From positions 1-60,890 of the forward strand of contig JAIEQM010000030.1 of assembly GCA_019747705.1 (NCBI GenBank): DNA of 60,890 bases, given 5' to 3'. Of this stretch, positions 43,601-53,871 are shown piece by piece; the stretch's first letter is position 1; each line of letters begins with the position of its first letter. The stretch is from Chitinophagaceae bacterium (GTDB lineage Bacteria > Bacteroidota > Bacteroidia > Chitinophagales > Chitinophagaceae). Under the pieces are notes generated by a model. The model searched no databases, was not told the DNA's origin, and worked only from the letters and a program-made list of their open reading frames with translations. The translations under genes were made by a program, and so were the position numbers.

Positions 43601-44040
43601 TTTGCTGCCAGCTTTGAAAAATAAGAACGCAAATAAAAATCCTCCCGTTCACGCATCTTCTTAATTTGTTGTGAAGACTTATCATTATAGCCACATAAGT
43701 GAAGGCACCCATGAAAAATAACCCTGTGAATTTCTTCTTTAAATGTTGTACCCAAGTTTCGGGCATTTTCCTTTACCCTGTCAGCACTAATATAAAGCTC
43801 CCCAATAACGGGCTCATTTTTTTGATTGTAATGAAATGTAATGATGTCAGTATAATAATGATGGGCTAAAAAGTCACGGTTTATCTCAAGAAGGAATTTG
43901 TCTGAGCAAAAAACAATTGAGATTTGTTTAATTTTAACCCCTTCTTTTTTAAACAAACCTGCCAGTTGTTCTTTTATCTCCTTTCTTCTACTCAGGTTAA
44001 GATGAACATTTTTAAAAAAAAATTGAACTTGTTGCCCCAT
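43597..44040 (-). CDS. ybeY: endoribonuclease YbeY (rRNA maturation)
   Basis: The 147-residue protein has the YbeY pattern: LLEINRDFLAHHYYTDIITF and GELYISADRV, then the metal site HRVIFHGCLHLCGYND. The usual third metal His (HGxLHLxGYDH) is Asp here; as far as I recall Bacteroidota homologs often carry Asp at that position. YbeY processes 16S rRNA 3' ends and takes part in ribosome quality control. It heads an overlapping pair with the CAP gene. Confidence 0.92.
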   Translation of the reverse strand: MGQQVQFFFKNVHLNLSRRKEIKEQLAGLFKKEGVKIKQISIVFCSDKFLLEINRDFLAHHYYTDIITFHYNQKNEPVIGELYISADRVKENARNLGTTFKEEIHRVIFHGCLHLCGYNDKSSQQIKKMREREDFYLRSYFSKLAAK

Positions 44041-44094
44041 AGTTTTTCAAAATTCGGAAATCCTTTAGGTTTTGCAGCAATACATTTGCAGGAG

Positions 44095-44331
44095 ATGATA
44101 ATAAAAACGAAAAAACTTTCGGAAATGGCTCCTGGGGAGAAAGGCATTATATATTCTTTTGACAGTAATGAGCTTTACTTAAAACTGCTTGAAATGGGGT
44201 GTGTGCCGGGGGAGGAGATAATTGTTGAGCGGGTTGCCCCTTTGGGTGATCCTATCAGTATTTTAGTTTCGGGTTACCAGTTAAGTCTTCGCTTGGAAGA
44301 AGCTAAGACAATTACCATTCAACTGCCTTGA
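44095..44331 (+). CDS. FeoA domain protein, no FeoB nearby
   Basis: From the ATG at 44095 (preceded by GGAG) the protein has 78 residues with a FeoA/SH3-like domain: LKLLEMGCVPGEEIIVERVAPLGDPISILVSG. The longer frame from 43924 overlaps the ybeY start region on the other strand and is unlike the family. FeoA assists the ferrous iron transporter FeoB; no FeoB gene is in this window. It is followed closely by nadD. Confidence 0.8.
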   Translation: MIIKTKKLSEMAPGEKGIIYSFDSNELYLKLLEMGCVPGEEIIVERVAPLGDPISILVSGYQLSLRLEEAKTITIQLP

Positions 44332-44346
44332 TTAAAAAAAAATTGC

Positions 44347-44937
44347 ATGAAAGTTGGTCTTTACTCCGGCTCATTTAATCCTGTTCATAACGGGCACCTC
44401 ATCATTGCACAACATGTATTAAATGAAACAGATCTGGAACAGGTGTGGTTCATCATATCACCACAAAACCCCTTTAAACAACAAAAGTCTTTACTGAATG
44501 AGTACGACAGGTTACACCTGGTGTCCCTTGCAATTGAAGGGAGCGCAAACCTGAAAGCCAGTGATATTGAGTTTAAACTTACAAGACCTTCTTACACCAT
44601 TAATACCCTTACCTATCTTACTGAAAAATATCCGAAGCATCATTTCTCTGTGATTATGGGAAGCGACAGTTTGCAAAATCTTACAGAATGGAAAAACGCC
44701 CATCAAATCATGGACCGCTTTCCTGTTTATGTTTACGAAAGGCGGGGTTTTGCAATTTCCAATCCGGGTGTAAAAGAACTTCATGAAACCAAAGCGCCCC
44801 TGCTTGATATTTCGTCTACACATATCCGTAATTTAATTCGTGACAACAAATCAATAAGGTATCTTGTGCCGGATATTGTAAAAGAAGAAATTGAACGTAA
44901 CCAGTACTATAAATTAAAATACCCAGCCAAGCAGTAA
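44347..44937 (+). CDS. nadD: nicotinate-nucleotide adenylyltransferase
   Basis: The 196-residue protein has the nucleotidyltransferase motifs [11 protein letters not shown] (HxGH) at residues 8-18 and [10 protein letters not shown] (ISSTxxR) near the C-terminus. It adenylylates nicotinate (or nicotinamide) mononucleotide in NAD synthesis. It overlaps the convergent chrA end by 24 bases. Together with the NadR-like kinase and PnuC it completes a riboside salvage route. Confidence 0.95.
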   Translation: MKVGLYSGSFNPVHNGHLIIAQHVLNETDLEQVWFIISPQNPFKQQKSLLNEYDRLHLVSLAIEGSANLKASDIEFKLTRPSYTINTLTYLTEKYPKHHFSVIMGSDSLQNLTEWKNAHQIMDRFPVYVYERRGFAISNPGVKELHETKAPLLDISSTHIRNLIRDNKSIRYLVPDIVKEEIERNQYYKLKYPAKQ

Positions 44938-46095
44938 GCAAACAAGCGGAATTACAGGAGCAGGGATTTTTGTGAACTGAAGCAGTAAAAAAGCGCCAAA
45001 AATAATCAGGAGATTTAAATAGCTGATAGTGTTTAATTCCAGAAGTGTGAGATCCCTTGCTACATAAAATGCAGAGGCAATCATGAGACCAACAACGGCT
45101 GCATTAATTCCTTCCAGGGAGCGGTAAATAACTGCATGCTTTCTGAGGTTATGCCAGATGGGATAGAAAAATAAAACCAGCAGCGCACTTGGTAAAAAAA
45201 TTGCAACTGTACCAATTATCACCCCCATTAACTGCATTCGCTTTCCTTCTTTCTTAAGCGCCATACCTCCGGCATAAGAAGCCATTGAAAATACAGGGCC
45301 CGGAATACCCTGTACAAAACCGGCACCCGTGAGCAAATCTTCTTTTGATACATATTGGGTTTTTTCTCTTACAACAAACTGCTCATACATCATCGGAACC
45401 AGTACCTGCCCTCCGCCAAAAACAAGGCTTCCAAAACGATAAAAATTTTCAAACAGGTTATATGCTTTACGGTTCTCCCATTGTTGTTTATTGGCCAGCG
45501 TACTGAGAAATCCAGCAACTATAAACACAAATGCAAAAAGCCAGATATTCGTCCACTTAATCTTTTTGGGCAATATTTCTTTTTGAGGAATACGTTTGCT
45601 GCTGAAGTTGGTAGCAATGCCTGCCGCTACCAGTATAATAGGAAACAGCCAGGGTGTTTTAAAAAATATATAAGTGAGCAGGCCCGCAATTACCATGATA
45701 AACCGGGTAATGGTATTGTTTACGGAAATTTTATACGCTTTCCATGCTGCATACATTAAAAACCCGACAGCCATTGGGGGAAGGAACTTAAAAATATCTT
45801 TGTCAAGGGCGGTTCTGTCAATATAATGAACCAAAAAAGAAAGCGCTCCCATAATAACAGAAGCCGGAAATATCCATATCAATAATGTGAGCACTGCAAG
45901 AGGAACACCTCCCCGTTTATACCCAATAAGTGTAATCGTTTGGGTGGACGATGCGCCCGGCAGCAGTTGACAAAATGAAATGAGTTCAGTTAACTCTTCT
46001 TCCGTAACATCTCTCCGCTTTTGCACAAATGTGCGCATCATCATTCCAAAATGGCCCTGTGGGCCGCCAAAAGCAGTAAGCGTATAAATAAACAC
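44914..46095 (-). CDS. chrA: chromate transporter (long form)
   Basis: The 393-residue protein is a two-domain Chr[21 protein letters not shown] is the family motif in the first half and [15 protein letters not shown] the equivalent motif in the second. About ten membrane helices are present. It exports chromate by proton exchange or takes part in sulfate-like anion transport. The GTG at 46095 is the only conventional start; the family N-terminus (FLKAVF segment) extends upstream in frame toward the preceding gene, so the true start may be a rare codon before it. Confidence 0.9.
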   Translation of the reverse strand: MFIYTLTAFGGPQGHFGMMMRTFVQKRRDVTEEELTELISFCQLLPGASSTQTITLIGYKRGGVPLAVLTLLIWIFPASVIMGALSFLVHYIDRTALDKDIFKFLPPMAVGFLMYAAWKAYKISVNNTITRFIMVIAGLLTYIFFKTPWLFPIILVAAGIATNFSSKRIPQKEILPKKIKWTNIWLFAFVFIVAGFLSTLANKQQWENRKAYNLFENFYRFGSLVFGGGQVLVPMMYEQFVVREKTQYVSKEDLLTGAGFVQGIPGPVFSMASYAGGMALKKEGKRMQLMGVIIGTVAIFLPSALLVLFFYPIWHNLRKHAVIYRSLEGINAAVVGLMIASAFYVARDLTLLELNTISYLNLLIIFGAFLLLQFTKIPAPVIPLVCLLLGWVF

Positions 46096-46141
46096 CGCCT
46101 TGAGAAATGGTATATGACGTATAAGAATCAGACAATCAATT

Positions 46142-47065
46142 TTATTTTTTTAATCCAATTTCACGTAGGCGTTCATCAAGGTATTGCCCTGCGGTTGCAT
46201 CATCATAGTTTTTTGGATTTACTTCTGTAATACAGCTTTCTAAACAAGCAAGAGACATATTGCCTTTTGGATGCAGGAAGAAAGGTATGGAAAACCTTGA
46301 GGGATACCACAACTCCCTTGGTGGGTTTACAACTCTGTGCATAGTGGAGCGAAGCTTATTATTGGTAAGCCTTTGGAGCATATCTCCCACCTTCACCACA
46401 ATTTGCTCAGGCAATGAAGTTACTCCAACCCATTGGTTTTGTTTGGTTAATATTTCCAACCCATCTGCACTGGCGCCCACAAGAAGTGTTATGAGATTAA
46501 TATCTTTATGTTGCTCTGCACGGATAGCACTTTTTGGTTCATGTGTGATGGGTGGATAATGAATGGCACGCAAAATAGAGTTTCCGTTTTTAATAAAACC
46601 ATCAAAATAGAATTCATCAAGATTCAGATACAGGGCAATTGCCTGCAACAACCTTCTGCCCGATTCTTCAAATGAACGACAGGCTTTTTCAAACGTGGGG
46701 TTGAAGGAACTAATTTCAGATACCTGTACATTCTCAGGATATTCTTCAGGAACATACTCCGACCCGTCCGATTTTTGCCCATATTGAAAGAACTCTTTTA
46801 AATCAGGTGCGTCGCTGCCTTTTGCATGCTCTTTTCCGAATGAGGTGTAACCACGCTGGCCTGCCAGGCCGGGGATTTCATATTGCTTTTTCTTTTCAAG
46901 AGGCAACGAAAAAAACTGCTGAACATATTTATACAAATCAACTATGAAATCATCACAAATAGCATGATTTTTTACAGTAACAAATCCAACCTCTTCATAC
47001 GCTTTTCCAATTTCGCTTACAAATTTTTGTTTCAGGGCCGCATTGCCGCTGGTAAATTCAGCCAA
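46142..47065 (-). CDS. 2-oxoglutarate/Fe(II) oxygenase, isopenicillin N synthase-like
   Basis: The 307-residue protein shows DIOX_N then 2OG-FeII_Oxy domains: [10 protein letters not shown] start, [12 protein letters not shown], the metal facial triad HKD (in [13 protein letters not shown]) and distal His ([10 protein letters not shown]), with Arg for 2-oxoglutarate shortly after (SRFSIPFF). Substrates are unknown; bacterial homologs are mostly uncharacterised. The TTG start at 47065 probably truncates the family N-terminus (LVDLAEFT), which runs upstream in frame. Convergent/adjacent to chrA (46 bp). Confidence 0.85.
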   Translation of the reverse strand: MAEFTSGNAALKQKFVSEIGKAYEEVGFVTVKNHAICDDFIVDLYKYVQQFFSLPLEKKKQYEIPGLAGQRGYTSFGKEHAKGSDAPDLKEFFQYGQKSDGSEYVPEEYPENVQVSEISSFNPTFEKACRSFEESGRRLLQAIALYLNLDEFYFDGFIKNGNSILRAIHYPPITHEPKSAIRAEQHKDINLITLLVGASADGLEILTKQNQWVGVTSLPEQIVVKVGDMLQRLTNNKLRSTMHRVVNPPRELWYPSRFSIPFFLHPKGNMSLACLESCITEVNPKNYDDATAGQYLDERLREIGLKK

Positions 47066-47202
47066 ATCAACGAGCAGGTATTTATGCAGTATGGGAATTA
47101 CGTGTTACGTCTGCTTGGAACATCGGCCGAACAAAGGCAGGAAGATGGACATATGAATGTAAGCTGATTTACTTACAGTCAGCCGGAGCTAATGATGATT
47201 GA

Positions 47203-47239
47203 AAATATGGGCTGAGAAATTATTCGTCAGCCCATATTT
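47203..47239 (-). terminator. strong hairpin after the AT-rich cluster
   Basis: Thirteen-base perfect arms AAATATGGGCTGA and TCAGCCCATATTT with an 11-base loop. It probably ends the minus-strand transcript from the genes at 47298-48988, although the T-run is weak. Confidence 0.6.
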
Positions 47240-47297
47240 CATAAATACACTTGTTACAGGCATGCCCAATGTCCGAACTAAGAAAAAATGGTTCTAT

Positions 47298-47903
47298 TCA
47301 TTTTCTTAAACTGTCTAACCAGTTTTTAAGTGCTTCTATGTCATTTAACTGAGGCTTAGAAATTGTTATAGTCATTTGCTTTTGAGATACATTGATTGTA
47401 TGTCGTTGAAAGCTTGTTAGTTTTTTTCCTTTTGATTTTTTTATGATTTCCTCTTTAACTTCTTGATTTGGCATAAAGATGAATTTGACTTTAGTTGAAT
47501 GATAAAAATTCAATTTGTCAGGGTCTTTTAACATTAGTTCAGTATAAAAAACGTAAAGCCCAATTCCATATGGTATTGAAAGTTTATCTTTGTTAATTGG
47601 TGGAAATTCATTAGAGTTGCGGAACTTCAAAATCTCATTACCACTTTGAATTTCAAAGTAATCGCTAACAGTAGTACTTCCTCTATACCAGAAATTAGGT
47701 ACTATAAATTTTATTTGAAGTTTTTCATTTGATTTATCATAGGTAAGCTGTAATAATGCGCTATTAGCTTCATTAAAACTTGGATTTACTTTTTTAAACA
47801 GAACTGATTTTGTTAGTTTGAAACTGTCTACAAATACAGAATCTTGTGACTGAACAAGGCAAGTTTTGAGTAAAAAAAACGTTATAAACGTGGCTTTTTT
47901 CAT
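47298..47903 (-). CDS. exported protein of unknown function
   Basis: About 201 residues from the ATG at 47903, with a signal peptide (LLKTCLVQSQ). The upstream frame adds a hydrophobic stretch with odd composition. The body is basic and beta-rich, ending with an ALKNWLDSLRK helix. No family is known to me. The region is AT-richer than its neighbours. It likely forms an operon with the lipoprotein gene just upstream. Confidence 0.6.
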   Translation of the reverse strand: MKKATFITFFLLKTCLVQSQDSVFVDSFKLTKSVLFKKVNPSFNEANSALLQLTYDKSNEKLQIKFIVPNFWYRGSTTVSDYFEIQSGNEILKFRNSNEFPPINKDKLSIPYGIGLYVFYTELMLKDPDKLNFYHSTKVKFIFMPNQEVKEEIIKKSKGKKLTSFQRHTINVSQKQMTITISKPQLNDIEALKNWLDSLRK

Positions 47904-47959
47904 AAACTTTATGTTATAGTAAATCAATAAAAATAATTCAATAAAGACTGAATAACAAA

Positions 47960-48988
47960 TCAAGGTTTGCCTTTGAACTTAAAATCAAATTCCTTATACC
48001 AATATTTCATTGACATGTCTTCATCCCACTTAGTCGAAGCTTTTACAACACCTGCTATTCCACCAAAATATAATGCACCGGGACTTACAAATTTACCAGT
48101 ATAGCTCAAAGTTGGTAGCCCAGTTATTTTTTTAGTGACTGTTTTACCTACCCCAGTAAAAACTGATTTACCAAATCCTTTCACACCAACTTTTACCGCA
48201 AATTTGGACATTGGAGCTATTAAAACTGCACCTTTAATAAGAACCGCTGTAACTACTGCAACTGCCACAACAGTAATTGCAACTCTTGCAACCGCTCTTA
48301 TCAATTTTCCGAAAAAAGTTCTACGCCTCCACTCACTGATATCTTGGCCTAAAGAGATAGCACCAGTTGCTAATGTTTTAAAATAATCAAGTTCAGGTCT
48401 TACAAGCTGCTTGGCGGCATTTAATGCATCTGAAATACCTTGTTTATCTACAAAATGGAGATTTGGATCAAGATTTATTGTATTAATGTGATTTTGCAGT
48501 ATGGTCTCAATTTGAGTAGCTCCATTTTCAAGATTAACCTCATTGTCATATATAGGATTGTTTTCAAATGCTTCTAAATCATCAGCCAATGCATCAAATC
48601 TTGATAAAATTGGTTGAGGCAGAAGCGTTAGAGCATCACCCGAGTAAACATTCGGTTGATTATCCCAGTTTTCAGTATCCAAAACATTTACTTGAAAATT
48701 GTCATTAAAAACATACGTTGGCTCTGCAGCCACAAGCGAATTACAGTACTGCTCTATATTTTCTCTTACAAAATTGTCGTATTCAACACTACTCATTCTT
48801 GCATTTGAAGCGACTAAGCTGGCAATTTTCTCTTTTAAGACTTTAGTTTGATTGTTTGTGATTTCAACCATTTTAGCGGTGGTTACTTTGTTGTCAAACG
48901 GCACCTCTTGTTTGGTTTGTACTGTTTCATTCTTTTGGCAAGAAACCAAAAAAAATCCAATAGTTAAATAAATAGACAATAGTTTCAT
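47960..48988 (-). CDS. orphan lipoprotein with Ala/Val-rich hydrophobic hairpin
   Basis: The 342-residue protein has a lipobox (GFFLVSC, Cys at about residue 17), so it is probably a periplasmic or surface lipoprotein. Residues about 225-260 form a very hydrophobic stretch of Ala and Val followed by Gly/Lys-rich amphipathic sequence (KVGVKGFGKSVFTGVGK). This could insert into membranes. No family is recognised. The next gene downstream and the HTH gene upstream are also orphans. Confidence 0.55.
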   Translation of the reverse strand: MKLLSIYLTIGFFLVSCQKNETVQTKQEVPFDNKVTTAKMVEITNNQTKVLKEKIASLVASNARMSSVEYDNFVRENIEQYCNSLVAAEPTYVFNDNFQVNVLDTENWDNQPNVYSGDALTLLPQPILSRFDALADDLEAFENNPIYDNEVNLENGATQIETILQNHINTINLDPNLHFVDKQGISDALNAAKQLVRPELDYFKTLATGAISLGQDISEWRRRTFFGKLIRAVARVAITVVAVAVVTAVLIKGAVLIAPMSKFAVKVGVKGFGKSVFTGVGKTVTKKITGLPTLSYTGKFVSPGALYFGGIAGVVKASTKWDEDMSMKYWYKEFDFKFKGKP

Positions 48989-49105
48989 TTTGCATTAGTT
49001 AATGTTAAACACCTGTGTTACTGGCCTGTAACAGGGCAGGGGTGAAATATGCCCAATAGTCCGTCAACTATTCTATAAACAAAACTAAATAGTCAGGATG
49101 CAACC

Positions 49106-49339
49106 CTATTGCACGCAGGTAAAAGAAATGTTAAAACTTCCTGTGTCTTTATAGCAATACGAATTTTTGTATTTGTCGAAATAAATAGGCGCTCCTAATT
49201 CACGCATTACCGCTATAAAATCCTTGGCTGTTCTTGCGGATACCTCAAGTTTTGCGGCCAATTCAGATGCATTTCCAGTTGTCTTACTTTGAATTAACTT
49301 GTCAATTCGTTGAAATCGTTTAATAAATGTACGAGGCAT
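49106..49339 (-). CDS. small HTH-domain protein
   Basis: The 77-residue protein is essentially one winged helix (DeoR/HTH_11-like): RIDKLIQSKTTGNASELAAK, then LEVSARTAKDFIAVMRELGA and IYFDKYKNSYCYKD. No effector domain is present. It probably regulates its neighbours, the orphan lipoprotein genes, or itself. Confidence 0.7.
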   Translation of the reverse strand: MPRTFIKRFQRIDKLIQSKTTGNASELAAKLEVSARTAKDFIAVMRELGAPIYFDKYKNSYCYKDTGSFNISFTCVQ

Positions 49340-49487
49340 AATTTTGATAGGTTTTCATTTGATTGTAAATTGAGATTAGTGTCGCTTTAGTAAGGGTTGC
49401 CTACAACAACAGGAATTGTCATAATCTTGCTTTTTATGAAGTTATTTTGATGTTTCGAATTATGTTTGAGCTGCAAAAATTACAAAT

Positions 49488-50543
49488 TTGAATCTTTTAC
49501 AGAAACCTTTTTTTATTATTCTTATTGTCCTCATTTGCGGAGGCGTTTCCTGTACACCAACTTATAAATCATTTACAGAGCGTTATAAAAAAGATTTTAC
49601 AACCAGCTCCTCCACTCCTGACTACTCGAATTTAAACTATTGGGCTGCACATCCTTGGAAAAAAGATCCATCAGACAGTATTCCGAAACCTTTATTGAAT
49701 GATGCAAGAGACTCCAGCGTGGATGTGTTTTTTCTCCACCCAACAACGTTAACTGATAAAAAATTAAATGGCGTTGTGTGGAATGCTGATATCAATGATG
49801 GTGAACTGAATGCAAAAACAGATTATACATCCATTCTTTACCAGGCAAGTGTGTTTAACCAGCATGCCAGAGTTTTTGCACCCCGTTACCGGCAGGCGCA
49901 CCTTTATTCTTTTTTTACTCCTGACTCTGTTGCAGGAAAAAAAGCGCTTGCATTTGCTTATGAAGATGTGCGGGCAGCTTTTCAATACTATCTTCAATAT
50001 TATAATAATGGAAGGCCCATTATTATTGCATCACACAGCCAGGGAACCGTACACGCCAGTATGCTGCTGAAAGAATTTTTTAAAAACAAACCACTGGCCA
50101 ACCAACTTGTTTGCGCCTACCTGACAGGAATGATTTTGCCCAAAAGTTCTTTTCATTCTCTTAAGCCGTGCCATGATTCATCATCAGTTGGTTGCTTTAC
50201 GGGGTGGCGAACTTTCCGGAAAAACTATATCCCCGGGTTTGTTGAAAAAGAAAATGGAAGCTCATGGGTCATCAATCCCATCAGCTGGACAATGGATTCA
50301 CTCAAACTTTCACGTAAAAAAAATAAGGGCGCTGTATTATATAATTTTAATAAAATCATTCCTCATACTAACGGTGCACAAATCAAACAAGGTATCCTTT
50401 GGGTGGAAAAACCAAGGTTCCCCGGCGGTATGCTGTACTTCAGTAAAAATTATCACCCGGGAGATATTAACTTGTTTTACATGAGTATCAGAAACAATGT
50501 TACGGCAAGGATTAATGCGTATTTTCAACGCAGCACCAAGTAA
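49488..50543 (+). CDS. DUF3089 lipoprotein (alpha/beta-hydrolase-like)
   Basis: The 351-residue protein has a lipobox (GGVSC) after a hydrophobic segment, and a DUF3089 domain: VDVFFLHPTTLTD, then YEDVRAAFQYYLQYYNNGRP and IIIASHSQGTVHASMLL, where Ser is the likely nucleophile. DUF3089 proteins are hydrolase-like with unknown substrates. The only in-frame start I find is a TTG at 49488, which makes the start uncertain. Confidence 0.8.
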   Translation: MNLLQKPFFIILIVLICGGVSCTPTYKSFTERYKKDFTTSSSTPDYSNLNYWAAHPWKKDPSDSIPKPLLNDARDSSVDVFFLHPTTLTDKKLNGVVWNADINDGELNAKTDYTSILYQASVFNQHARVFAPRYRQAHLYSFFTPDSVAGKKALAFAYEDVRAAFQYYLQYYNNGRPIIIASHSQGTVHASMLLKEFFKNKPLANQLVCAYLTGMILPKSSFHSLKPCHDSSSVGCFTGWRTFRKNYIPGFVEKENGSSWVINPISWTMDSLKLSRKKNKGAVLYNFNKIIPHTNGAQIKQGILWVEKPRFPGGMLYFSKNYHPGDINLFYMSIRNNVTARINAYFQRSTK

Positions 50544-50642
50544 TTCTACCCGTTCTCAGCGCCAAAACGCAATATTTTCATTGCAATTTTTGCATGTATA
50601 AAAACAAAGCTTTACTTTAGAGTTGAGAAAATTCCAATATCA

Positions 50643-52259
50643 ATGAATCCAGGAAAAGCCACGGGGGCATTTTTCGTGCTTGCCGTTTTTTTCAGAATTG
50701 CATATATTTTTTTATTCCCTCCTGCAGGTACGGATCATGAAATGATTCATACAGCAGTTGATAATTTGCTCAGCGGAAACGGGCTTGCGTTTCCTATTGC
50801 CAATCCTGCTGACTTATCCACTACCTTTTATGAGCCTATGAATGAATGGCCACCTTTGGTTGCCTATCTCTTATCAGTAATAAAAGCTATGACAGGTGAT
50901 GGCAGGGCCGCCGATCTTATTTTAATGAGTGCAGGCATGTTGCTGTTACTGGTTGTTATCAACTCCATGATGAAGGTGCTGAAGTTGAAAGAACAGGTTC
51001 AGGTGATTCTCTGGCTCATTATTGCAGCCAATCCTGAGCCCTTCCGCAACCTTGGAATTTCAGACTTGTACAGCGGCTTGTTTTTAATGTGGGGTGTTTT
51101 GTTTTCACTGCGTCTCGTTCAGCAGGAGTTTATTAAACCCAGCCAGATTGTGATTGCTTCAATATTCTTTTTCCTGCCTGCTGCTTTTCGCTATCAATAT
51201 TACCCTGTTATTTTTATGTGCCCTCTTTTTTTAATTGCGGCCGGCCGGTTTCTAAAAAACAAACACCTTTTCCGAAACGGTATTAACGCTTTTTCAATTG
51301 TGTTTTTTTTGCTGGTATTACAGGTGGTTTTATTATATCAGCAAACAGGCATTGCCGCCAAGATGGCCGATGTGGCAGGTTTTTATCCTGAAAATTTAAT
51401 CTGGACTTATCCCTTCTTACTAAAGGGCTTTATCAATATCAGCTACCTGGAAAACGGTTTGATTGGATATGGACACTGGACCATTATTCCCTACTATATC
51501 ATTACTTTTCTGTTTACCATATTTTTATTATATAAACTATTCTTTTACCTGCTACATAAAATGAAAGAGGTGGAAGTTACAGAGTATGGTGTAAGTAACA
51601 TTATTCACCTGAACCGGTTTTTTATTTTCTCTGTGGCCCTGAGTATTGTGGGGTTGCTGATTGTTTTATCAGTAAGATACAGTCCGCAAATGAACTATGC
51701 CGGTCGTTTTACCTATGTACATGAAGGCCGCTACTTTGTTGCAGCCACATTACTGCTGCTGCTGCTGTTTGCGCAGCTCTTACAGGAAGAAGTTTCGTAT
51801 TCCCGGATCTCCGTAAAACAACTAAGGCGTGTGTTAGTAGGCTCCATGATGCTGATTAATTTTGCATTATTTGGCAAGTTTATTTACAACATTGCAACTG
51901 ATAACCTTAAAGGAACAAGAGAAGGGTGGGTAGCAGAGCGGAAAATAGTCTTAAATGAAATTGAAGAGCTTCAAAAAAAATACAATCTGCCAGTGGTAGC
52001 TGTTGCCTCTCAAAAATATTTCCTGTATCAGCCGGTCATGCATGAGTATGGAATTATTAAAAGTTTTACCCAACTAAGGCAAATGGGCATTAAAACATCA
52101 CATCCCCTGCAATTGCTGATCATCACCAATAAGCATCCCAATAAAGAGGAGCTGAATTTTATTAAAGAAAAAGGCGCCGGCGAAGTGTACAGCGGAAGAG
52201 CCTGCAAAATGTATCACATGATCATAGGAAACAGGCAAACTCTTGCTTCTTTATACTGA
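50643..52259 (+). CDS. multi-pass glycosyltransferase-like membrane protein (GT-C fold), copy 1
   Basis: The 538-residue protein has about eleven membrane helices and the first periplasmic loop holds an acidic pair-like PPAGTDHEMIHTAVDNL, resembling GT-C (GT39/ArnT/PMT-like) catalytic loops. It also has AAFRYQYYPVIFMCPL and YVHEGRYFVA segments that recur in the next protein. It probably transfers a sugar from a polyprenol-phosphate donor to an envelope acceptor. It starts a run of four genes with glycosylation functions. Confidence 0.75.
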   Translation: MNPGKATGAFFVLAVFFRIAYIFLFPPAGTDHEMIHTAVDNLLSGNGLAFPIANPADLSTTFYEPMNEWPPLVAYLLSVIKAMTGDGRAADLILMSAGMLLLLVVINSMMKVLKLKEQVQVILWLIIAANPEPFRNLGISDLYSGLFLMWGVLFSLRLVQQEFIKPSQIVIASIFFFLPAAFRYQYYPVIFMCPLFLIAAGRFLKNKHLFRNGINAFSIVFFLLVLQVVLLYQQTGIAAKMADVAGFYPENLIWTYPFLLKGFINISYLENGLIGYGHWTIIPYYIITFLFTIFLLYKLFFYLLHKMKEVEVTEYGVSNIIHLNRFFIFSVALSIVGLLIVLSVRYSPQMNYAGRFTYVHEGRYFVAATLLLLLLFAQLLQEEVSYSRISVKQLRRVLVGSMMLINFALFGKFIYNIATDNLKGTREGWVAERKIVLNEIEELQKKYNLPVVAVASQKYFLYQPVMHEYGIIKSFTQLRQMGIKTSHPLQLLIITNKHPNKEELNFIKEKGAGEVYSGRACKMYHMIIGNRQTLASLY

Positions 52260-52314
52260 GAGCTTTTTCCTCTTTATATTGCAGAAGCAACGTCTTAAAC
52301 TTCTTTCATTGCAA

Positions 52315-53862
52315 ATGAAGCCTTTCATATGTAGCCCTTTTGGTGTTTTCTTTTTTTTTCTTCTTGTTAGCTGGAAGGTTTTATTTGTTGTTTGTTATAA
52401 ATATCCACTGGATGATAACTGGCACCAGCAAACGCTGGCCATTAATTTTGCAAATGGTTTTGGAGTAAACTATATTACCGCCCCTGTTCACAATCTTTCA
52501 GGCTGGGCAGTTGAAACAATTTACAGATGGCCCCCCGCAACCGCCAGTTTAACAGGTTTGCTTTTAACACTCACAAAAAATATTGAAACTGCTGTTCATT
52601 TGGTTGATGGAATTGCATTGTTCTTCCTTTTATCAGCCATCCGTTCGGTTGTAAAGATTTTAAACTTTACCGGCATTCAACAATGGCTTTTATGGCTGCT
52701 GCTTTTTTTTAACCCGGCGCTTACAGATTTATTTGGTTCAAGCGATTTACTCAGCCTGGCATCCTGGCTCTGGAGCTTTTATTACACACTTCGCCTCGCC
52801 TCAGAGCCACAAAACAAAAAACTGCTTGTTCCATTAATTGTTCTTGGTTTTTTACCGGCTGTGTTCCGGTATCAATTTTATGTGCTTATTTTTTGTTTAC
52901 CGCTGACGGTTCTCTTCTGGTCATACAGGGCAGGAAACCAATTATTGCTGAAAAAAAGCATGCTATGGCTGGCTGGTACTGCACTCCTTTTAGCGTTACA
53001 ATGGCTGTTTATAAAACATTCCGGGGCGGTTACCAACCCTATTACAGATACCGTTGCGTTTAGTCCTGAAAATTTATCACGAATAAATGCATTTTTTATA
53101 TCTGCCTTTGTTCCGTTTTACCAGTTTCTCAACTTCTTTTCAGCAAAATGGGGAATCAACGTTATCTTTTTATATCAGGTTACAGGAGCCGCAAGTTTAC
53201 TACTGTTCTGCTTTTTTCTTTACCAGTTATTCCGGAGTTCTTCAACAGTTGCCGCTTCTTTCCTGAAATTTATTTCACTAAGCGCTGTTTCATCTGTATT
53301 TTTCTTCCTTTGCTTTCTTTCTTTAATTTATGAAAAACAGGTTAATGGCAGATTCACTTTTACATATGTGCAGGAACCAAGATACTGGGGTATTGCAATA
53401 ATGCTGATTCCTGTTTTATCTATCGCTCAGCAACCATTCCAAAAAAAGCGTTTTTCTGAATTTATCATTTGGTGCTGCATTAGCGTTTCTGCGTTTGTGA
53501 GCCTGTACCGGGTTCAAAAAACATTTTTTCAAAAAGATGCTCTATCCGTTTATACCCAGAGAATTCTGCCAAAGAAAAAAATAAACCTTGCTATTCAAAC
53601 CACAGTTGCCGCCCGGCCCCTGCCTGTAGTGATAAGCTGTTTTGATAAGGACTATGCAATGGGAAATTACAATCAGCCCTATGCTGTTGTTGCCAATGAT
53701 TCGCTGTTAACCAGCGGAACCATCCAATCCGCTAAACCTGTTTGGTTATTTCTGATTACAAAGGATACGCTTAGCGAAAAAGAAACACGTTTTGTTACAA
53801 ACAATCATATGCTTCTTATGGAACGAACACCGGGCATATATCGCTTATACAGGAACAATTAA
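52315..53862 (+). CDS. multi-pass glycosyltransferase-like membrane protein (GT-C fold), copy 2
   Basis: About 515 residues from the ATG at 52315; an upstream start at 52243 overlaps copy 1. It has the same helix layout and corresponding motifs: PLDDNWHQQTL (copy 1: TDHEMIHT), AVFRYQFYVLIF, FSPENLSRINAF and TYVQEPRYWGIA. It is clearly a diverged paralog of copy 1. Both share the same neighbours, suggesting they act on related acceptors or in a complex. Confidence 0.75.
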   Translation: MKPFICSPFGVFFFFLLVSWKVLFVVCYKYPLDDNWHQQTLAINFANGFGVNYITAPVHNLSGWAVETIYRWPPATASLTGLLLTLTKNIETAVHLVDGIALFFLLSAIRSVVKILNFTGIQQWLLWLLLFFNPALTDLFGSSDLLSLASWLWSFYYTLRLASEPQNKKLLVPLIVLGFLPAVFRYQFYVLIFCLPLTVLFWSYRAGNQLLLKKSMLWLAGTALLLALQWLFIKHSGAVTNPITDTVAFSPENLSRINAFFISAFVPFYQFLNFFSAKWGINVIFLYQVTGAASLLLFCFFLYQLFRSSSTVAASFLKFISLSAVSSVFFFLCFLSLIYEKQVNGRFTFTYVQEPRYWGIAIMLIPVLSIAQQPFQKKRFSEFIIWCCISVSAFVSLYRVQKTFFQKDALSVYTQRILPKKKINLAIQTTVAARPLPVVISCFDKDYAMGNYNQPYAVVANDSLLTSGTIQSAKPVWLFLITKDTLSEKETRFVTNNHMLLMERTPGIYRLYRNN

Positions 53863-53871
53863 CTTTACCTC

